64,000 nucleotides of DNA, from NCBI RefSeq assembly GCF_013409365.1, contig NZ_JACCBA010000001.1:6696001-6760000 (forward strand). Direction: 5' to 3'. The stretch comes from Actinomadura luteofluorescens. GTDB taxonomy: Bacteria; Actinomycetota; Actinomycetes; Streptosporangiales; Streptosporangiaceae. The notes beneath the pieces are model-generated. The model ran no database searches and was not told where the DNA came from. It saw only the letters and a list, made by a program, of their open reading frames with translations. Of the stretch, positions 15,327-23,340 are shown in pieces (the stretch's first letter is position 1; each line of letters begins with the position of its first letter). Position numbers and translations under genes: made by a program.

Positions 15327-17141
15327 TCAGAAGGGGCCGGTGAGGTCGCCGAGCTTGTCGGTCAGCTGCAGGTTGTGGGAGTAGTCGACCGGGACGGTGA
15401 TGACGGAGACCGCGTCCTCGGCGAGGGCCTTGCGGAGGGTGGGCAGCAGCTCGGCGGCCGACTCGACGCGGTAGCCGCGGGCGCCGAAGCTCTCGGCGTA
15501 CCGGACGAAGTCGGGGTTGCCGAACCTGATGTTGGAGCTGCGCCCGAGGTCGAGGTCCATCTTCCACTCGATCAGCCCATACGCGGAGTCGTCCCAGATC
15601 AGCACGGTGATGGGGATGTTCTCGCGGACGGCCGTCTCCAGCTCCTGGCTGTTCATCAGGAACGCGCCGTCCCCGGTCGCGGCCAGCACCCTGCGGTCCG
15701 GGTGCGCGAGCTTGGCGGCGATCGCGCCGGGAACGGAGAAGCCCATCGACGACAGGCCGTTGGAGACGAGCAGCGTGTTCGGCTCGTAGGTCGGGTACAT
15801 GCGCGCCATCCACATCTTCACCGCGCCGGTGTCGGCCAGGACGATGTCGCTGCGGCCCATGGCGGCGCGGACGTCGGCGACGATGCGGCGGGGGGAGAGC
15901 GGGTGGCCGTCCTCGGTCGCGCCCTCGGCCAGCTCCTCCTGGAGCATCCGCCGGATCCTCTGACCCGTCGAGCGGAGCTCGTCCGTTGGATGGTGGTGGG
16001 CGGGGGCTGGAGGACGGTCTGTCGAGCGGAGCTCGTCCGTTGGATGGTGGTGGGCGGGGGCTGGAGGACGGTCTGTCGAGCGGAGCTCGTCCGTTGGTTG
16101 GTGGTGGGCGGGGGCTGGAGGGTTCACGTCGAAGCGGCGGTGGACGGAGTCGGCGAGGGCACGCAGCGAGCGCGAGACGTCGCCCTGGATGCCGACCTCG
16201 ACCGGGTAGTGGTCGTCGACCTCGGCGGGCGACTGGTGGATGTGGATGATCTTCTTGTCCGCGTTCGGGTTGATCTTGACGGGGTCGAACTCCTGGAGCT
16301 CGTAGCCGACGGCGATCAGCACGTCCGCCTCGTCGAAGCCGAAGTTGACGTAGTCGTGGCGCATGAAGCCGACCGCGCCGAGGGCGTTGCGGTGGTCGTC
16401 GGGGAAGACGCCCTTGCCGTTGAAGGTGGTGGCGACCGGCAGGCCGAGGCGCTCGGAGAAGTACACCAGGGCGTCGCTCGCGCGGGCCCGGGTGGCGCCG
16501 TGGCCGGCCAGGACGACCGGCCGCCGCGCGAGGGCGATCACGTCGGCGGCGCGGGCGATCTGGGCCGCGGAGGGCTCCTGCGCGCGCACGACGTTCACCG
16601 GCAGCGGCCCGAGGGAGGCGGGGACCTCGGCCGACTCGACGTCCTCCGGGATCGCCAGGTAGACGGCGCCGGGGCGTTCGGTCTGCGCCGTCTTGAACGC
16701 CTTGCGGACCATCTCGGGCAGCGCCTCCGCGCGCGGCGCCAGCTCCGACCACTTGGTGATCGGGCGGAACAGGGACACCAGGTCGACGATCTGGTGCGAC
16801 TCCTTGTAGATCCGGTCCAGGCCGACCTGGGCGGAGATCGCGACGACGGGCGTGCTGTTGGTGGTGGCGTCCGCGACACCGAGCTGGAGGTTGATCGCGC
16901 CGGGGCCGAGCGTGGCGGAGGCCACGCCCGCCTTCCCGGTGAGCCGGCCGTAGATCTCCGCCATGAACGCGGCGCCCTGCTCGTGCCGGACGAGGATGTA
17001 GCGGATCGGCGAGTCGTTCAGCGCGTCGACGAAATGGATGTTCTCCTCGCCCGGGATGCCGAAGACGTACTCGACGCCTTCCGCCTCAAGGGTCCTGACG
17101 AGAAGCCGGGCGGCGTCCTGCGTGGACATCGTGTGTCCCAT
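15327..17141 (-). CDS. Thiamine diphosphate enzyme, acetolactate synthase-like, with triplicated linker repeat
   Basis: This is a 604-residue TPP-dependent enzyme of the acetolactate synthase large-subunit/AlsS-like family. The N-terminal PYR domain has the catalytic Glu in RHEQGAAFMAEIYGR. The middle domain begins near residue 195. The C-terminal PP domain has the TPP/Mg motif GDGAFLMNSQELETA and an AlsS-like tail (VPVDYSHNLQLTDKLG). A linker at about residues 340-393 consists of three near-identical 18-residue units rich in Pro, His and Asp, from a 54-bp DNA tandem repeat absent from ordinary family members. The likely reaction is condensation of 2-oxoacids, but the natural substrate is not certain. 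No small regulatory subunit gene is adjacent. Confidence 0.85.
   Translation of the reverse strand: MGHTMSTQDAARLLVRTLEAEGVEYVFGIPGEENIHFVDALNDSPIRYILVRHEQGAAFMAEIYGRLTGKAGVASATLGPGAINLQLGVADATTNSTPVVAISAQVGLDRIYKESHQIVDLVSLFRPITKWSELAPRAEALPEMVRKAFKTAQTERPGAVYLAIPEDVESAEVPASLGPLPVNVVRAQEPSAAQIARAADVIALARRPVVLAGHGATRARASDALVYFSERLGLPVATTFNGKGVFPDDHRNALGAVGFMRHDYVNFGFDEADVLIAVGYELQEFDPVKINPNADKKIIHIHQSPAEVDDHYPVEVGIQGDVSRSLRALADSVHRRFDVNPPAPAHHQPTDELRSTDRPPAPAHHHPTDELRSTDRPPAPAHHHPTDELRSTGQRIRRMLQEELAEGATEDGHPLSPRRIVADVRAAMGRSDIVLADTGAVKMWMARMYPTYEPNTLLVSNGLSSMGFSVPGAIAAKLAHPDRRVLAATGDGAFLMNSQELETAVRENIPITVLIWDDSAYGLIEWKMDLDLGRSSNIRFGNPDFVRYAESFGARGYRVESAAELLPTLRKALAEDAVSVITVPVDYSHNLQLTDKLGDLTGPF
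15967..16121 (-). repeat. 54-bp tandem repeat, about 2.9 copies, inside a coding region
   Basis: Units begin at 15967, 16021 and 16075 with a period of exactly 54 bp, so the reading frame is kept. Each encodes the 18-residue unit PPAPAHHHPTDELRSTDR; the third DNA unit (first in protein) differs at a His-to-Gln codon. It sits in the interdomain linker of the TPP enzyme, where length change is probably tolerated. Confidence 0.95.
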
Positions 17142-17226
17142 CTCCAGTCTGCGTCTGTCCTGGGTGCTTCCGGTGCAGCACCCGGGTCCCTACCTCCATT
17201 CCGCGCGATGATGTGTTCTCGATCTC

Positions 17227-18246
17227 TCAGGAGTCGGCCATCTCCTTGATGGCGCGCAGCGTCGGCTCGTCCTTCACCCCGGCGATGAGCAGGGTGGTCA
17301 CCGGGCTGTCCCGCCACAGCGCCAGCCTTTCCCTGATCCGCCCGAGCGGGCCCAGGAGGGAGATCGCGTCGGCCAGCCCGTCCGGCACGGCCTTGATCGC
17401 CTCGTCCCGGCGGCCGTCGAGGAACAGCTCCTGGACGCGTCCCGCCTCCTCCGCGTAGCCGAGCCGGCCGATCAGGTCGAGGTGGAAGTTGCGGTCCTTG
17501 GCGCCCATCCCGCCGATGTAGAAGGCCAGCGGGATCTTGGCGAACTCCAGCGCGGCGGCCAGGTCGTCGGTGACGATCGTGGTGACGGTCGCGGCGATCT
17601 CGAAGCCCTCGGGGCGTCCGGCCAGCGAGCCGCCGAAGACGGGCTCGATCTGCTCGGGGTCGACGAACAGCGGCAGCCAGCCCTGCGCGACCTCGGCGGA
17701 CAGCGCGACGTTCTTCGGCCCCTCCGCGCCCAGGTAGACCGGGATCCGCGGGCGCAGGGGGTGGGCGATCGACTTCAGCGGCTTGCCGAGGCCCGACCCG
17801 CCCGGGTAGGGCAGCGGGTAGTGCGGGCCCTCGCTGGTGACGGGGGCGTCGCGGCGCCACACCTGCCGGACGATGTCGAGGTACTCGCGGGTGCGGGCGA
17901 GCGGCTTCGGGAACGGCTGCCCGTACCAGCCCTCCACGACCTGCGGGCCGGACGCGCCGAGCCCGAGGATCACGCGCCCGCCCGACAGGGCGTCCAGGGT
18001 GAGCGCGTGCATGGCGGTGGCCGCCGGGGTCCGCGCCGACATCTGGACGACGGCCGTGCCCAGCTTGATCCGGGACGTGCGGGCGCCGTACCAGGCCAGC
18101 GTGGTGAACGCGTCCGAGCCGTACGCCTCGGCGGTGAACACCGAGTCGTAGCCGCAGCGCTCGGCGGCCAGGACCGTCTCGGTCTGGTCCTCGGGGTCGC
18201 GCTGCCAGTAGCCGACGTTGATGCCGAGCTTGAGTTCCGCGGTCAC
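17227..18246 (-). CDS. LLM class F420-dependent oxidoreductase
   Basis: This is a 339-residue luciferase-like monooxygenase-fold protein of the actinobacterial F420-dependent group. It opens with ELKLGINVGYWQ, then has VLAAERCGYDSVFTAEAYGSDAFT, GTAVVQMSARTPAATAMHA and ILGLGASGPQVVEGWYGQ, all characteristic of the LLM F420 family TIM barrel. The GTG at 18246 was chosen because GGAGGG lies 7 nt upstream. It probably reduces or oxidises a small organic substrate with coenzyme F420. It lies upstream of and in the same direction as the TPP enzyme gene (85 bp gap), a possible operon. Confidence 0.9.
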   Translation of the reverse strand: MTAELKLGINVGYWQRDPEDQTETVLAAERCGYDSVFTAEAYGSDAFTTLAWYGARTSRIKLGTAVVQMSARTPAATAMHALTLDALSGGRVILGLGASGPQVVEGWYGQPFPKPLARTREYLDIVRQVWRRDAPVTSEGPHYPLPYPGGSGLGKPLKSIAHPLRPRIPVYLGAEGPKNVALSAEVAQGWLPLFVDPEQIEPVFGGSLAGRPEGFEIAATVTTIVTDDLAAALEFAKIPLAFYIGGMGAKDRNFHLDLIGRLGYAEEAGRVQELFLDGRRDEAIKAVPDGLADAISLLGPLGRIRERLALWRDSPVTTLLIAGVKDEPTLRAIKEMADS

Positions 18247-18393
18247 GTTGCACCCTCCGGTAGTCGACGCACCGGCGATACTAGAACACGTTCTATTTTC
18301 GCGGAAGGGGACTCGCTCCGAGGGTGGGGCGCGGTCGCGCCCGGGCACGGCGCGGGGCCGCGGCGAACCTCGCCGCGGCCCCGCCACCGGTCG

Positions 18394-18594
18394 CTAGCTC
18401 TCCTTGATCCCGCCCAGCAGATCCCGCCAGGCGGCCGGCGTCAGCACCAGGGCCGGCCCGGACGGGTCCTTGGAATCGCGCACCGCGCGCAGGTCACTGG
18501 ACAGGGCGGCCATCTCGACGCACTGGTCTCCGCTTCCGCTGCGGGACGACTTGCGCCAGACGGCCAGGGTGAGTTCGCGCTGGAGGTGGGTCAC
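18394..18594 (-). CDS. DUF397 domain protein
   Basis: This is a 66-residue protein with the DUF397 signature: VWRKSSRSGSGDQCVEMA, then VRDSKDPSGPALVLTPAAWRDLL. DUF397 proteins are typical partners of WhiJ-like XRE regulators in actinomycetes, and several act as small antagonists or toxin-like partners in development and antibiotic regulation. Its start overlaps the stop of the upstream XRE gene by 4 bp, so the two are translationally coupled. Confidence 0.95.
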   Translation of the reverse strand: MTHLQRELTLAVWRKSSRSGSGDQCVEMAALSSDLRAVRDSKDPSGPALVLTPAAWRDLLGGIKES

Positions 18595-19436
18595 AGGCTG
18601 CTCCTTGCTGCCTTGGCTATGAGGTGCGCGGACTCCTCGGGGGACAAGGCCCGCTTCACGATCCGTTCGAAGCGGTCCCTATGTTTTGCTATTTCCTCGG
18701 CGCTCTCAAGGTAAACGTCGCCCATAGTGCCCTCGACGTAGGCGATATCGGGGTCTGCGGGGTCTGGATACGACAATATGGTGAAACGTCCATCCAAGCC
18801 CGCATGCGCCGCTGCTGTGTAGGGGAGTACCTGGATCGTCACGGATGGGCGGGTCTCTCCGGCGGTGACGAGGGCGTCCAGCTGGGCCCGCATCACCTCC
18901 TCGCCGCCGATCGGCCGGTGCAGCACCGCCTCGTCGAAGATCACCTGGAGGCGCGGCGCGTCGGCGCGGTCCAGCAGCGCCTGCCGGATCTTGCGGGCGG
19001 AGATGCGGCGCTCGATCTCCTCGTCCGAGGGCAGCAGCCGGCCCGCCGTGATCACCGCGCGGGAGTAGTCCTCGGTCTGCAGCAGTCCGTGCACGAGCTG
19101 CGGGTCCCAGGTGCGGATGTGCGAGGCCTCGTCCTCCAGTGCGACGTAGCTGCCCGCGAAGACGTCCTGGTAGGCGGTCCACCAGCCGCGCTGACCGGCC
19201 TGCCGGGCCAGGGTGATGAGCGCGTCGCGGTCCGGGCTCGGCACGCCGTACAGGTCGAGGATGTCGGCGATGTCGCCGGGCTTGGGGCGGGTCTGGCTGG
19301 TTTCCAGGCGGGAGACGGTGGCTCTCGACCAGTCGAGCCGGTCCGCCACCTCCTGCAGCGTCAGGCCCTGCTCATCGCGCAGCTTGCGGAGCTCCCTGGC
19401 GAGGCGGCGGCCACGGACGGTGGGGCGGTAGGTCAT
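18591..19436 (-). CDS. WhiJ-like XRE family regulator (HTH plus DUF5753)
   Basis: This is a 281-residue regulator. An N-terminal XRE helix-turn-helix lies at about residues 10-65 (LRKLRDEQGLTLQEVADRL, then WSRATVSRLE). It is followed by the DUF5753 ligand-type domain, with TWDPQLVHGLLQTEDYSRA, a VIFDEAVLHRPIGG segment and VTIQVLPY. It belongs to the WhiJ/BldB-associated regulator group of actinomycetes. The ATG at 19436 is preferred over a longer frame because the extra 36 residues are not domain-like; the Shine-Dalgarno is weak. It overlaps DUF397 and lies divergent, by about 200 bp, from an anti-sigma-like ATPase gene, giving the classic trio. Confidence 0.93.
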   Translation of the reverse strand: MTYRPTVRGRRLARELRKLRDEQGLTLQEVADRLDWSRATVSRLETSQTRPKPGDIADILDLYGVPSPDRDALITLARQAGQRGWWTAYQDVFAGSYVALEDEASHIRTWDPQLVHGLLQTEDYSRAVITAGRLLPSDEEIERRISARKIRQALLDRADAPRLQVIFDEAVLHRPIGGEEVMRAQLDALVTAGETRPSVTIQVLPYTAAAHAGLDGRFTILSYPDPADPDIAYVEGTMGDVYLESAEEIAKHRDRFERIVKRALSPEESAHLIAKAARSSL

Positions 19437-19639
19437 GGGAGTGGAGTCTTTATCACTCCCGCCGCCCGTCACAACGCGATTGACGAACCCGGCAGGAAGG
19501 TCAGAGCAATTCCATGAAGGGTGTTGCGATTGTGAGAATCTCACGAGACTCTTGGATCCGTGATCGGTCGTAAACCGACAGTGACGATCGATCGCGCCCG
19601 CCCGCCCTTCGCACTCGCACCAGTCACGCGGGAGGAACC

Positions 19640-20152
19640 GTGAAGACCACGCCAGCTGATCTGACGGCGGAGACCATGGCCGACGCCCTGGCGGGCGGTG
19701 ATCCAGCCCGGGGCGACGGCGTGCCCGGCTGGGTGTGGGCCCTGCCGGGCGGCCCCGGAGGCGCCGGGTACGCCCGCCGCGTCCTCTGCGGCGCCCTCGC
19801 CTCCCTCGGGGTGCCGCCGGACGGGGCGGCCGACGCCCGTCTCATGGTGAGCGAACTGGCCACCAACGCCCACCAGCACGCCGGAGAGCACGGCCCCCAC
19901 GAACTGTGGCTCTACATGGGAGACGGGACGGCGGGCGAAGTACGGTGCGCCGTCTTCGACACCTACGCGGGAGCCGGACTGCCCGTGTACTCCTGGACGT
20001 CCGGCGACTGCGGGCGAGGGCTCAGCATCGTCCACGAACTGTCCCACGGACGCTGGGGCCTGCGGCGGACCCTCTCCCGCCTCGGGCCGCCCGTCCGGGG
20101 CAAGGCCGTCTGGTTCGCCGTACCCGGAACCATCGAGACGCCTTCCGACTAG
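19640..20152 (+). CDS. ATP-binding protein, anti-sigma-factor (RsbW-like) family
   Basis: This is a 170-residue GHKL ATPase of the HATPase_c_2 type common in actinomycetes. The N box is in ARLMVSELATNAHQHA (about residue 75), and the G boxes are VFDTYAG and the GRGLSIVHELSHGRWG segment. The GTG start follows GGGAGGAACC. Such proteins act as anti-sigma or anti-anti-sigma kinases. Lying divergent from the WhiJ-like/DUF397 pair, it probably belongs to the same regulatory module. Confidence 0.9.
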   Translation: MKTTPADLTAETMADALAGGDPARGDGVPGWVWALPGGPGGAGYARRVLCGALASLGVPPDGAADARLMVSELATNAHQHAGEHGPHELWLYMGDGTAGEVRCAVFDTYAGAGLPVYSWTSGDCGRGLSIVHELSHGRWGLRRTLSRLGPPVRGKAVWFAVPGTIETPSD

Positions 20153-20288
20153 CGAACGCGGCATCGCTTCGCGGTCTGCCCGGTGTCGCTCCCCCTCGGA
20201 TTTGCGGCACCGGGCAGGTCACGCCTTCGCGCGCGTGGCCGAGGCCACTTCGAGATGGGTCCTGACCCGCGCCTGCCCGTGGCCGGGT

Positions 20289-20888
20289 CTACCGGGGCTT
20301 CTCCAGGGCGGGGCCGATGTCGCTGACCAGCGCGAGCAGCGACCGGGTGAGCAGCGTGCGCACCTGGTCGCGGTCGAGGGTCTTCTCCTGGAGCCACTGG
20401 CGCGTCGCAGCGTCCGCGAGCCCGGAGTAGGCGCGCAGCACGGCCCGCAGCGTCTCGGTGGGCTCGGCCACGCCCAGCACGGCCAGCATGTGCTCGACCG
20501 TCTCGTCCCGGAACCGGTTGACGATGCGCAGGAGTTCGGGGTCCTGCCCGAACCCCTCGGCGTCGAGCGCGGCGAACCACGTGGTCGCGTTGCGCTCGGC
20601 GGTGTCGAGGAACAGGTTGACGAGCAGCTCGACCGCCTCGGGCAGCGCCAGCCCCTCGTCCGGTGGCGGGGCCTGCATCGCGGCCGTGGCGGTCAGCCCC
20701 TGGACGACCTTGAGGAACAGCTCCCGCTTCGTCCCGAAGTAGTAGTGGATCAGGCCGCGCTGCACGCCGGTCTCCCGCGCGATCGCGGCCGTGGACACCT
20801 CGGCGTACGGCAGCTCGGTGAACATCCGCCGCGCGACGTCCAGGATCTGGGCGCGCCGCTCGTCCGGGGACAGGCGCTGGTAGCTCAC
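20289..20888 (-). CDS. TetR family transcriptional regulator
   Basis: This is a 199-residue repressor with a TetR_N helix-turn-helix at residues 10-57 (RRAQILDVARRMFTELPYAEVST, then RETGVQRGLIHYYFGTKREL). The C-terminal domain has a hydrophobic ligand pocket pattern. It begins with GTG. It is divergent from the cobalamin-cluster leader gene at 21021, with 132 bp between them, so it could control that cluster; however, no palindromic operator was evident to me. Confidence 0.9.
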   Translation of the reverse strand: MSYQRLSPDERRAQILDVARRMFTELPYAEVSTAAIARETGVQRGLIHYYFGTKRELFLKVVQGLTATAAMQAPPPDEGLALPEAVELLVNLFLDTAERNATTWFAALDAEGFGQDPELLRIVNRFRDETVEHMLAVLGVAEPTETLRAVLRAYSGLADAATRQWLQEKTLDRDQVRTLLTRSLLALVSDIGPALEKPR

Positions 20889-21020
20889 CGCGACAGCCTA
20901 TTCTGTGGGCGGCCGGCGCCGTACGGCCGCGACCGATCCGCCGCTCGTCGGCGTGCCATGGCGCCGCGCCGACGGCGCCTCCGGGAGGCTCGTCGCCGAC
21001 GACCAGGAGGGACGGCACAG

Positions 21021-21500
21021 GTGACCGCTGCGGAGAAGACGCTCGTGATGTACGGAGACGGCGCGCGGGACGCCGCGCGCCGGATGCTGCCGAAGCTGCC
21101 GGACGCGTGCTTCGTCCCGATCGCGGCGGAGCGGGTGCGGGAGGCGGTCGAGGCCGGGCTCGCCCAGGTCGTCATGGTCGCCCGCCTGGACGAGCAGGCC
21201 GCCTTCCTCGGCGGCGCCGCCGGCCTGCTGGAGTCGATCACGCTGGACATGGACTGCGGGCCCGCCCTGGCCGGACGGGTGGCCGAGGCCACGTCCGGCC
21301 AGGACGTCTACGAGCTGTGGGACGCCGCGGGCAGGCTCGGCCCGTGCGGCCGGGAGCTGTGCCGCAGGACGGCCGGGGGCCTCGAACGCCTCGCCGCCGA
21401 GGCGGAGGGGTCGGCGGCCAGCCCGGTCGCCGCCCAGGTGGTGCTCCTGGACGCGACGGGAGAGCGCATGGTCGGCATGTACGGGCGGATGGCCCGATAG
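21021..21500 (+). CDS. Unknown protein, first gene of the cobalamin cluster
   Basis: This is a 159-residue soluble protein of unrecognised family. It starts at GTG behind an AGGAGG Shine-Dalgarno. Visible features are a VMYGDGARDAARRMLPKLP opening, a central VREAVEAGLAQVVMVARLDEQAAF segment, LDMDCGPAL, and a predicted alpha/beta pattern. The stop is 2 nt before the cobL ATG, so it is clearly in the cob operon. No S-adenosylmethionine, P-loop or metal-binding motif is evident. It could be an accessory or chaperone-like factor for cobalamin synthesis; this rests on context only. Confidence 0.7.
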   Translation: MTAAEKTLVMYGDGARDAARRMLPKLPDACFVPIAAERVREAVEAGLAQVVMVARLDEQAAFLGGAAGLLESITLDMDCGPALAGRVAEATSGQDVYELWDAAGRLGPCGRELCRRTAGGLERLAAEAEGSAASPVAAQVVLLDATGERMVGMYGRMAR

Positions 21501-21502
21501 CG

Positions 21503-22747
21503 ATGCTGACGGTAGTCGGCCGCGACGGGGCGCCCCTTTCGGAGGGGGCCGAGGCGGCTCTGCAGAGTGCCACGCTGGTCATAGGCGCCCCGGGCCATCT
21601 GGACGGGCTGTCCCTGGCATCGGGCGCCCGCACGGTCGCCACCACGGAATTCGTCGAGGCGCTGGAAGGCGTCGACGTCACCAAAGAGGACGTCGTACTC
21701 GTCGTGGACGGCGACCCCGGTTACTTCGGCGTCGTCCGCGAACTGCTCGAAAAAGGCCACGCGCCAGAGACGTTTCCCGCGACGCCCCTGGTGGCGCGTG
21801 CTTTCTCCCAGGCAGGCCTGCCCTGGGACGACGCTCTCGTCGTCTCCGCCAAGGGCGGGCACCTGAGGCAGGCCGTCAACGCGTGCCGCGCCCACCCGAA
21901 GGTGGCCGTCCTGACCGAGCCGGGCGCGGGACCGTCCGAGCTGGCGCGCGCGCTGTTCCCCGTGACGCCGCGCTCCTTCGTGGTCTGCGAAGACCTGGGC
22001 GGCCCCAGAGAGCGGATCGTCTACGTCCGCCCGGCGGAGGCGACCACGCGCCCCTGGAACGACCCCGAAGTCGTTCTCGTCCTTGACAACCGCCACGCGC
22101 TGGGAGAAGCGAGCTGGGTCTCCGGGCCCGTGCCCGGCCCCGCGGGATGGGCGCTCCCGGCGGAGGCCTTCGGCGACGGACCCGGCCCGCGCCCTGAGGT
22201 GCGCGCCTTCGTCCTGGCCAAGCTCGGCCCCAGGGTCGGCGACATGGTGTGGGACGTGGAGTCCGGCGACGGCTCGATCGGCATCGAGTGCGCCCGCTTC
22301 GGCGCGGCCGTCGTGGCCGTCGACCGCGACCATTCCGCCTGCGCGCGGGTCCGGGAGAACGTCCGCCTGCACGGCGTCAAGGTCGCGATGGCGTCCGGCG
22401 ACGTCCGGTCCAGCGCCGAGCACCTCCCCGAGCCCGACGCCGTCTTCCTCGGCCGCGGCGGGCCGGAGGCCGTCCAGGTCTGCGCGGCGCTCCGGCCGTC
22501 CCGGATCGTCGTCCTCGCCACGGCCGCCGAGGCACAGGCCATACTGGACGAACTGGACGGGCACGGCTTCGCCGCCGACGCCGTCCGGCTCCAGGCCGCC
22601 CCGCTGACCCCGCGGGACGAGGTCGCCGAGCCCGTGATCGTCGTCTGGGGCGAACGCGGCGCCCGCACCCCGGGGCGGCCGCCCCGGACGAGCCGCCCCG
22701 TCGAGACCATCCCCGCGTTGCCCGGAGTTGTGGAGGAGCGCAGTTGA
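21503..22747 (+). CDS. cobL: Precorrin-6Y C5,15-methyltransferase (decarboxylating), CbiE-CbiT fusion
   Basis: This is a 414-residue fusion. The N-terminal CbiE-type tetrapyrrole methylase domain (about 1-200) starts MLTVVGRDG and has VLVVDGDPGYFGVVREL. The C-terminal CbiT-type class I methyltransferase domain (about 225-400) has EVRAFVLAKLGPRVGDMVWDVESGDGSIGIE and AVDRDHSACARVRENV. Together these methylate C5 and C15 and decarboxylate the C12 acetate in aerobic corrin synthesis. Both glycine motifs are less glycine-rich than usual (VESGDGS for the common GxGSG; DGDPGYF for GDP.F), so it is a divergent CobL. It overlaps cobH by four bases (TTGA). Confidence 0.85.
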   Translation: MLTVVGRDGAPLSEGAEAALQSATLVIGAPGHLDGLSLASGARTVATTEFVEALEGVDVTKEDVVLVVDGDPGYFGVVRELLEKGHAPETFPATPLVARAFSQAGLPWDDALVVSAKGGHLRQAVNACRAHPKVAVLTEPGAGPSELARALFPVTPRSFVVCEDLGGPRERIVYVRPAEATTRPWNDPEVVLVLDNRHALGEASWVSGPVPGPAGWALPAEAFGDGPGPRPEVRAFVLAKLGPRVGDMVWDVESGDGSIGIECARFGAAVVAVDRDHSACARVRENVRLHGVKVAMASGDVRSSAEHLPEPDAVFLGRGGPEAVQVCAALRPSRIVVLATAAEAQAILDELDGHGFAADAVRLQAAPLTPRDEVAEPVIVVWGERGARTPGRPPRTSRPVETIPALPGVVEERS

Positions 22748-23340
22748 CCGTCCGCCGGCCCCACCCGATCGAGGTGCGCTCGTATGAGGTCCTCCGGTCC
22801 CGCGTGGACCTGTCCCCGATGCCGCCGCTGTGGCGGGCGGTGGCCGAGCGGGTGATCCACGCCACCGCCGACCTGGAGTACGCGGTGGACCTGGTGACCA
22901 CCGAGGAGTCGCTCGCCCAGGGCTGGGCCGCGCTGCGCGCCGGTGCGCCGATCGTCACCGACGAGGGCATGGCCGCCGCCGGGATCAGCGCCCGCGAGGC
23001 GGTCTGCCACGCCGCCGACCCGGCCGCCGCCCGGATGGCGCGCGCCGCGGGCATCACCCGGTCGGCCGCGGCCGTCCGGCTGTCGTACTCGGAGGTGGGG
23101 CCGGGCGCGGTCTGGGTGGTCGGCTCCGCACCCGAGGCGATCTTCGAGATCGTCGCCCGGCGGGTCAGCCCCGCCCTGGTGATCGGGATGCCGGTGGGCT
23201 TCGTCGGCGCCTGCGAGGCCAAGGAGGCCCTGCGCGCCAGCGGGCTGCCGCAGCTCAGCAACGTCTCGGAGAAGGGCGGGTCGGCGGTCGCCGCCGCGGC
23301 CGCCAACGCGCTGCTCTACTACGAGGCGGAACGGCCGTGA
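22744..23340 (+). CDS. cobH: Precorrin-8X methylmutase
   Basis: This is a 198-residue protein of the CobH/CbiC family, moving the C11 methyl to C12 to give hydrogenobyrinate. Family hallmarks are HPIEVRSYEVLRSRVDL, the catalytic His39 in RVIHATADLEY, and the C-terminal PALVIGMPVGFVGACEAKEAL...GGSAVAAAAANALL. The start is TTG at 22744, overlapping the cobL stop (TTGA). The stop overlaps cobC (GTGA). Confidence 0.95.
   Translation: MTVRRPHPIEVRSYEVLRSRVDLSPMPPLWRAVAERVIHATADLEYAVDLVTTEESLAQGWAALRAGAPIVTDEGMAAAGISAREAVCHAADPAAARMARAAGITRSAAAVRLSYSEVGPGAVWVVGSAPEAIFEIVARRVSPALVIGMPVGFVGACEAKEALRASGLPQLSNVSEKGGSAVAAAAANALLYYEAERP

Noticed and set aside
15967..16121. CRISPR-like array
   Set aside because: Units are adjacent without spacers and are coding in frame; a tandem coding repeat.
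15375..17249. 624-codon plus-strand frame across the TPP enzyme
   Set aside because: Mirror of the minus-strand enzyme, including the mirrored 54-bp repeats; no domains.
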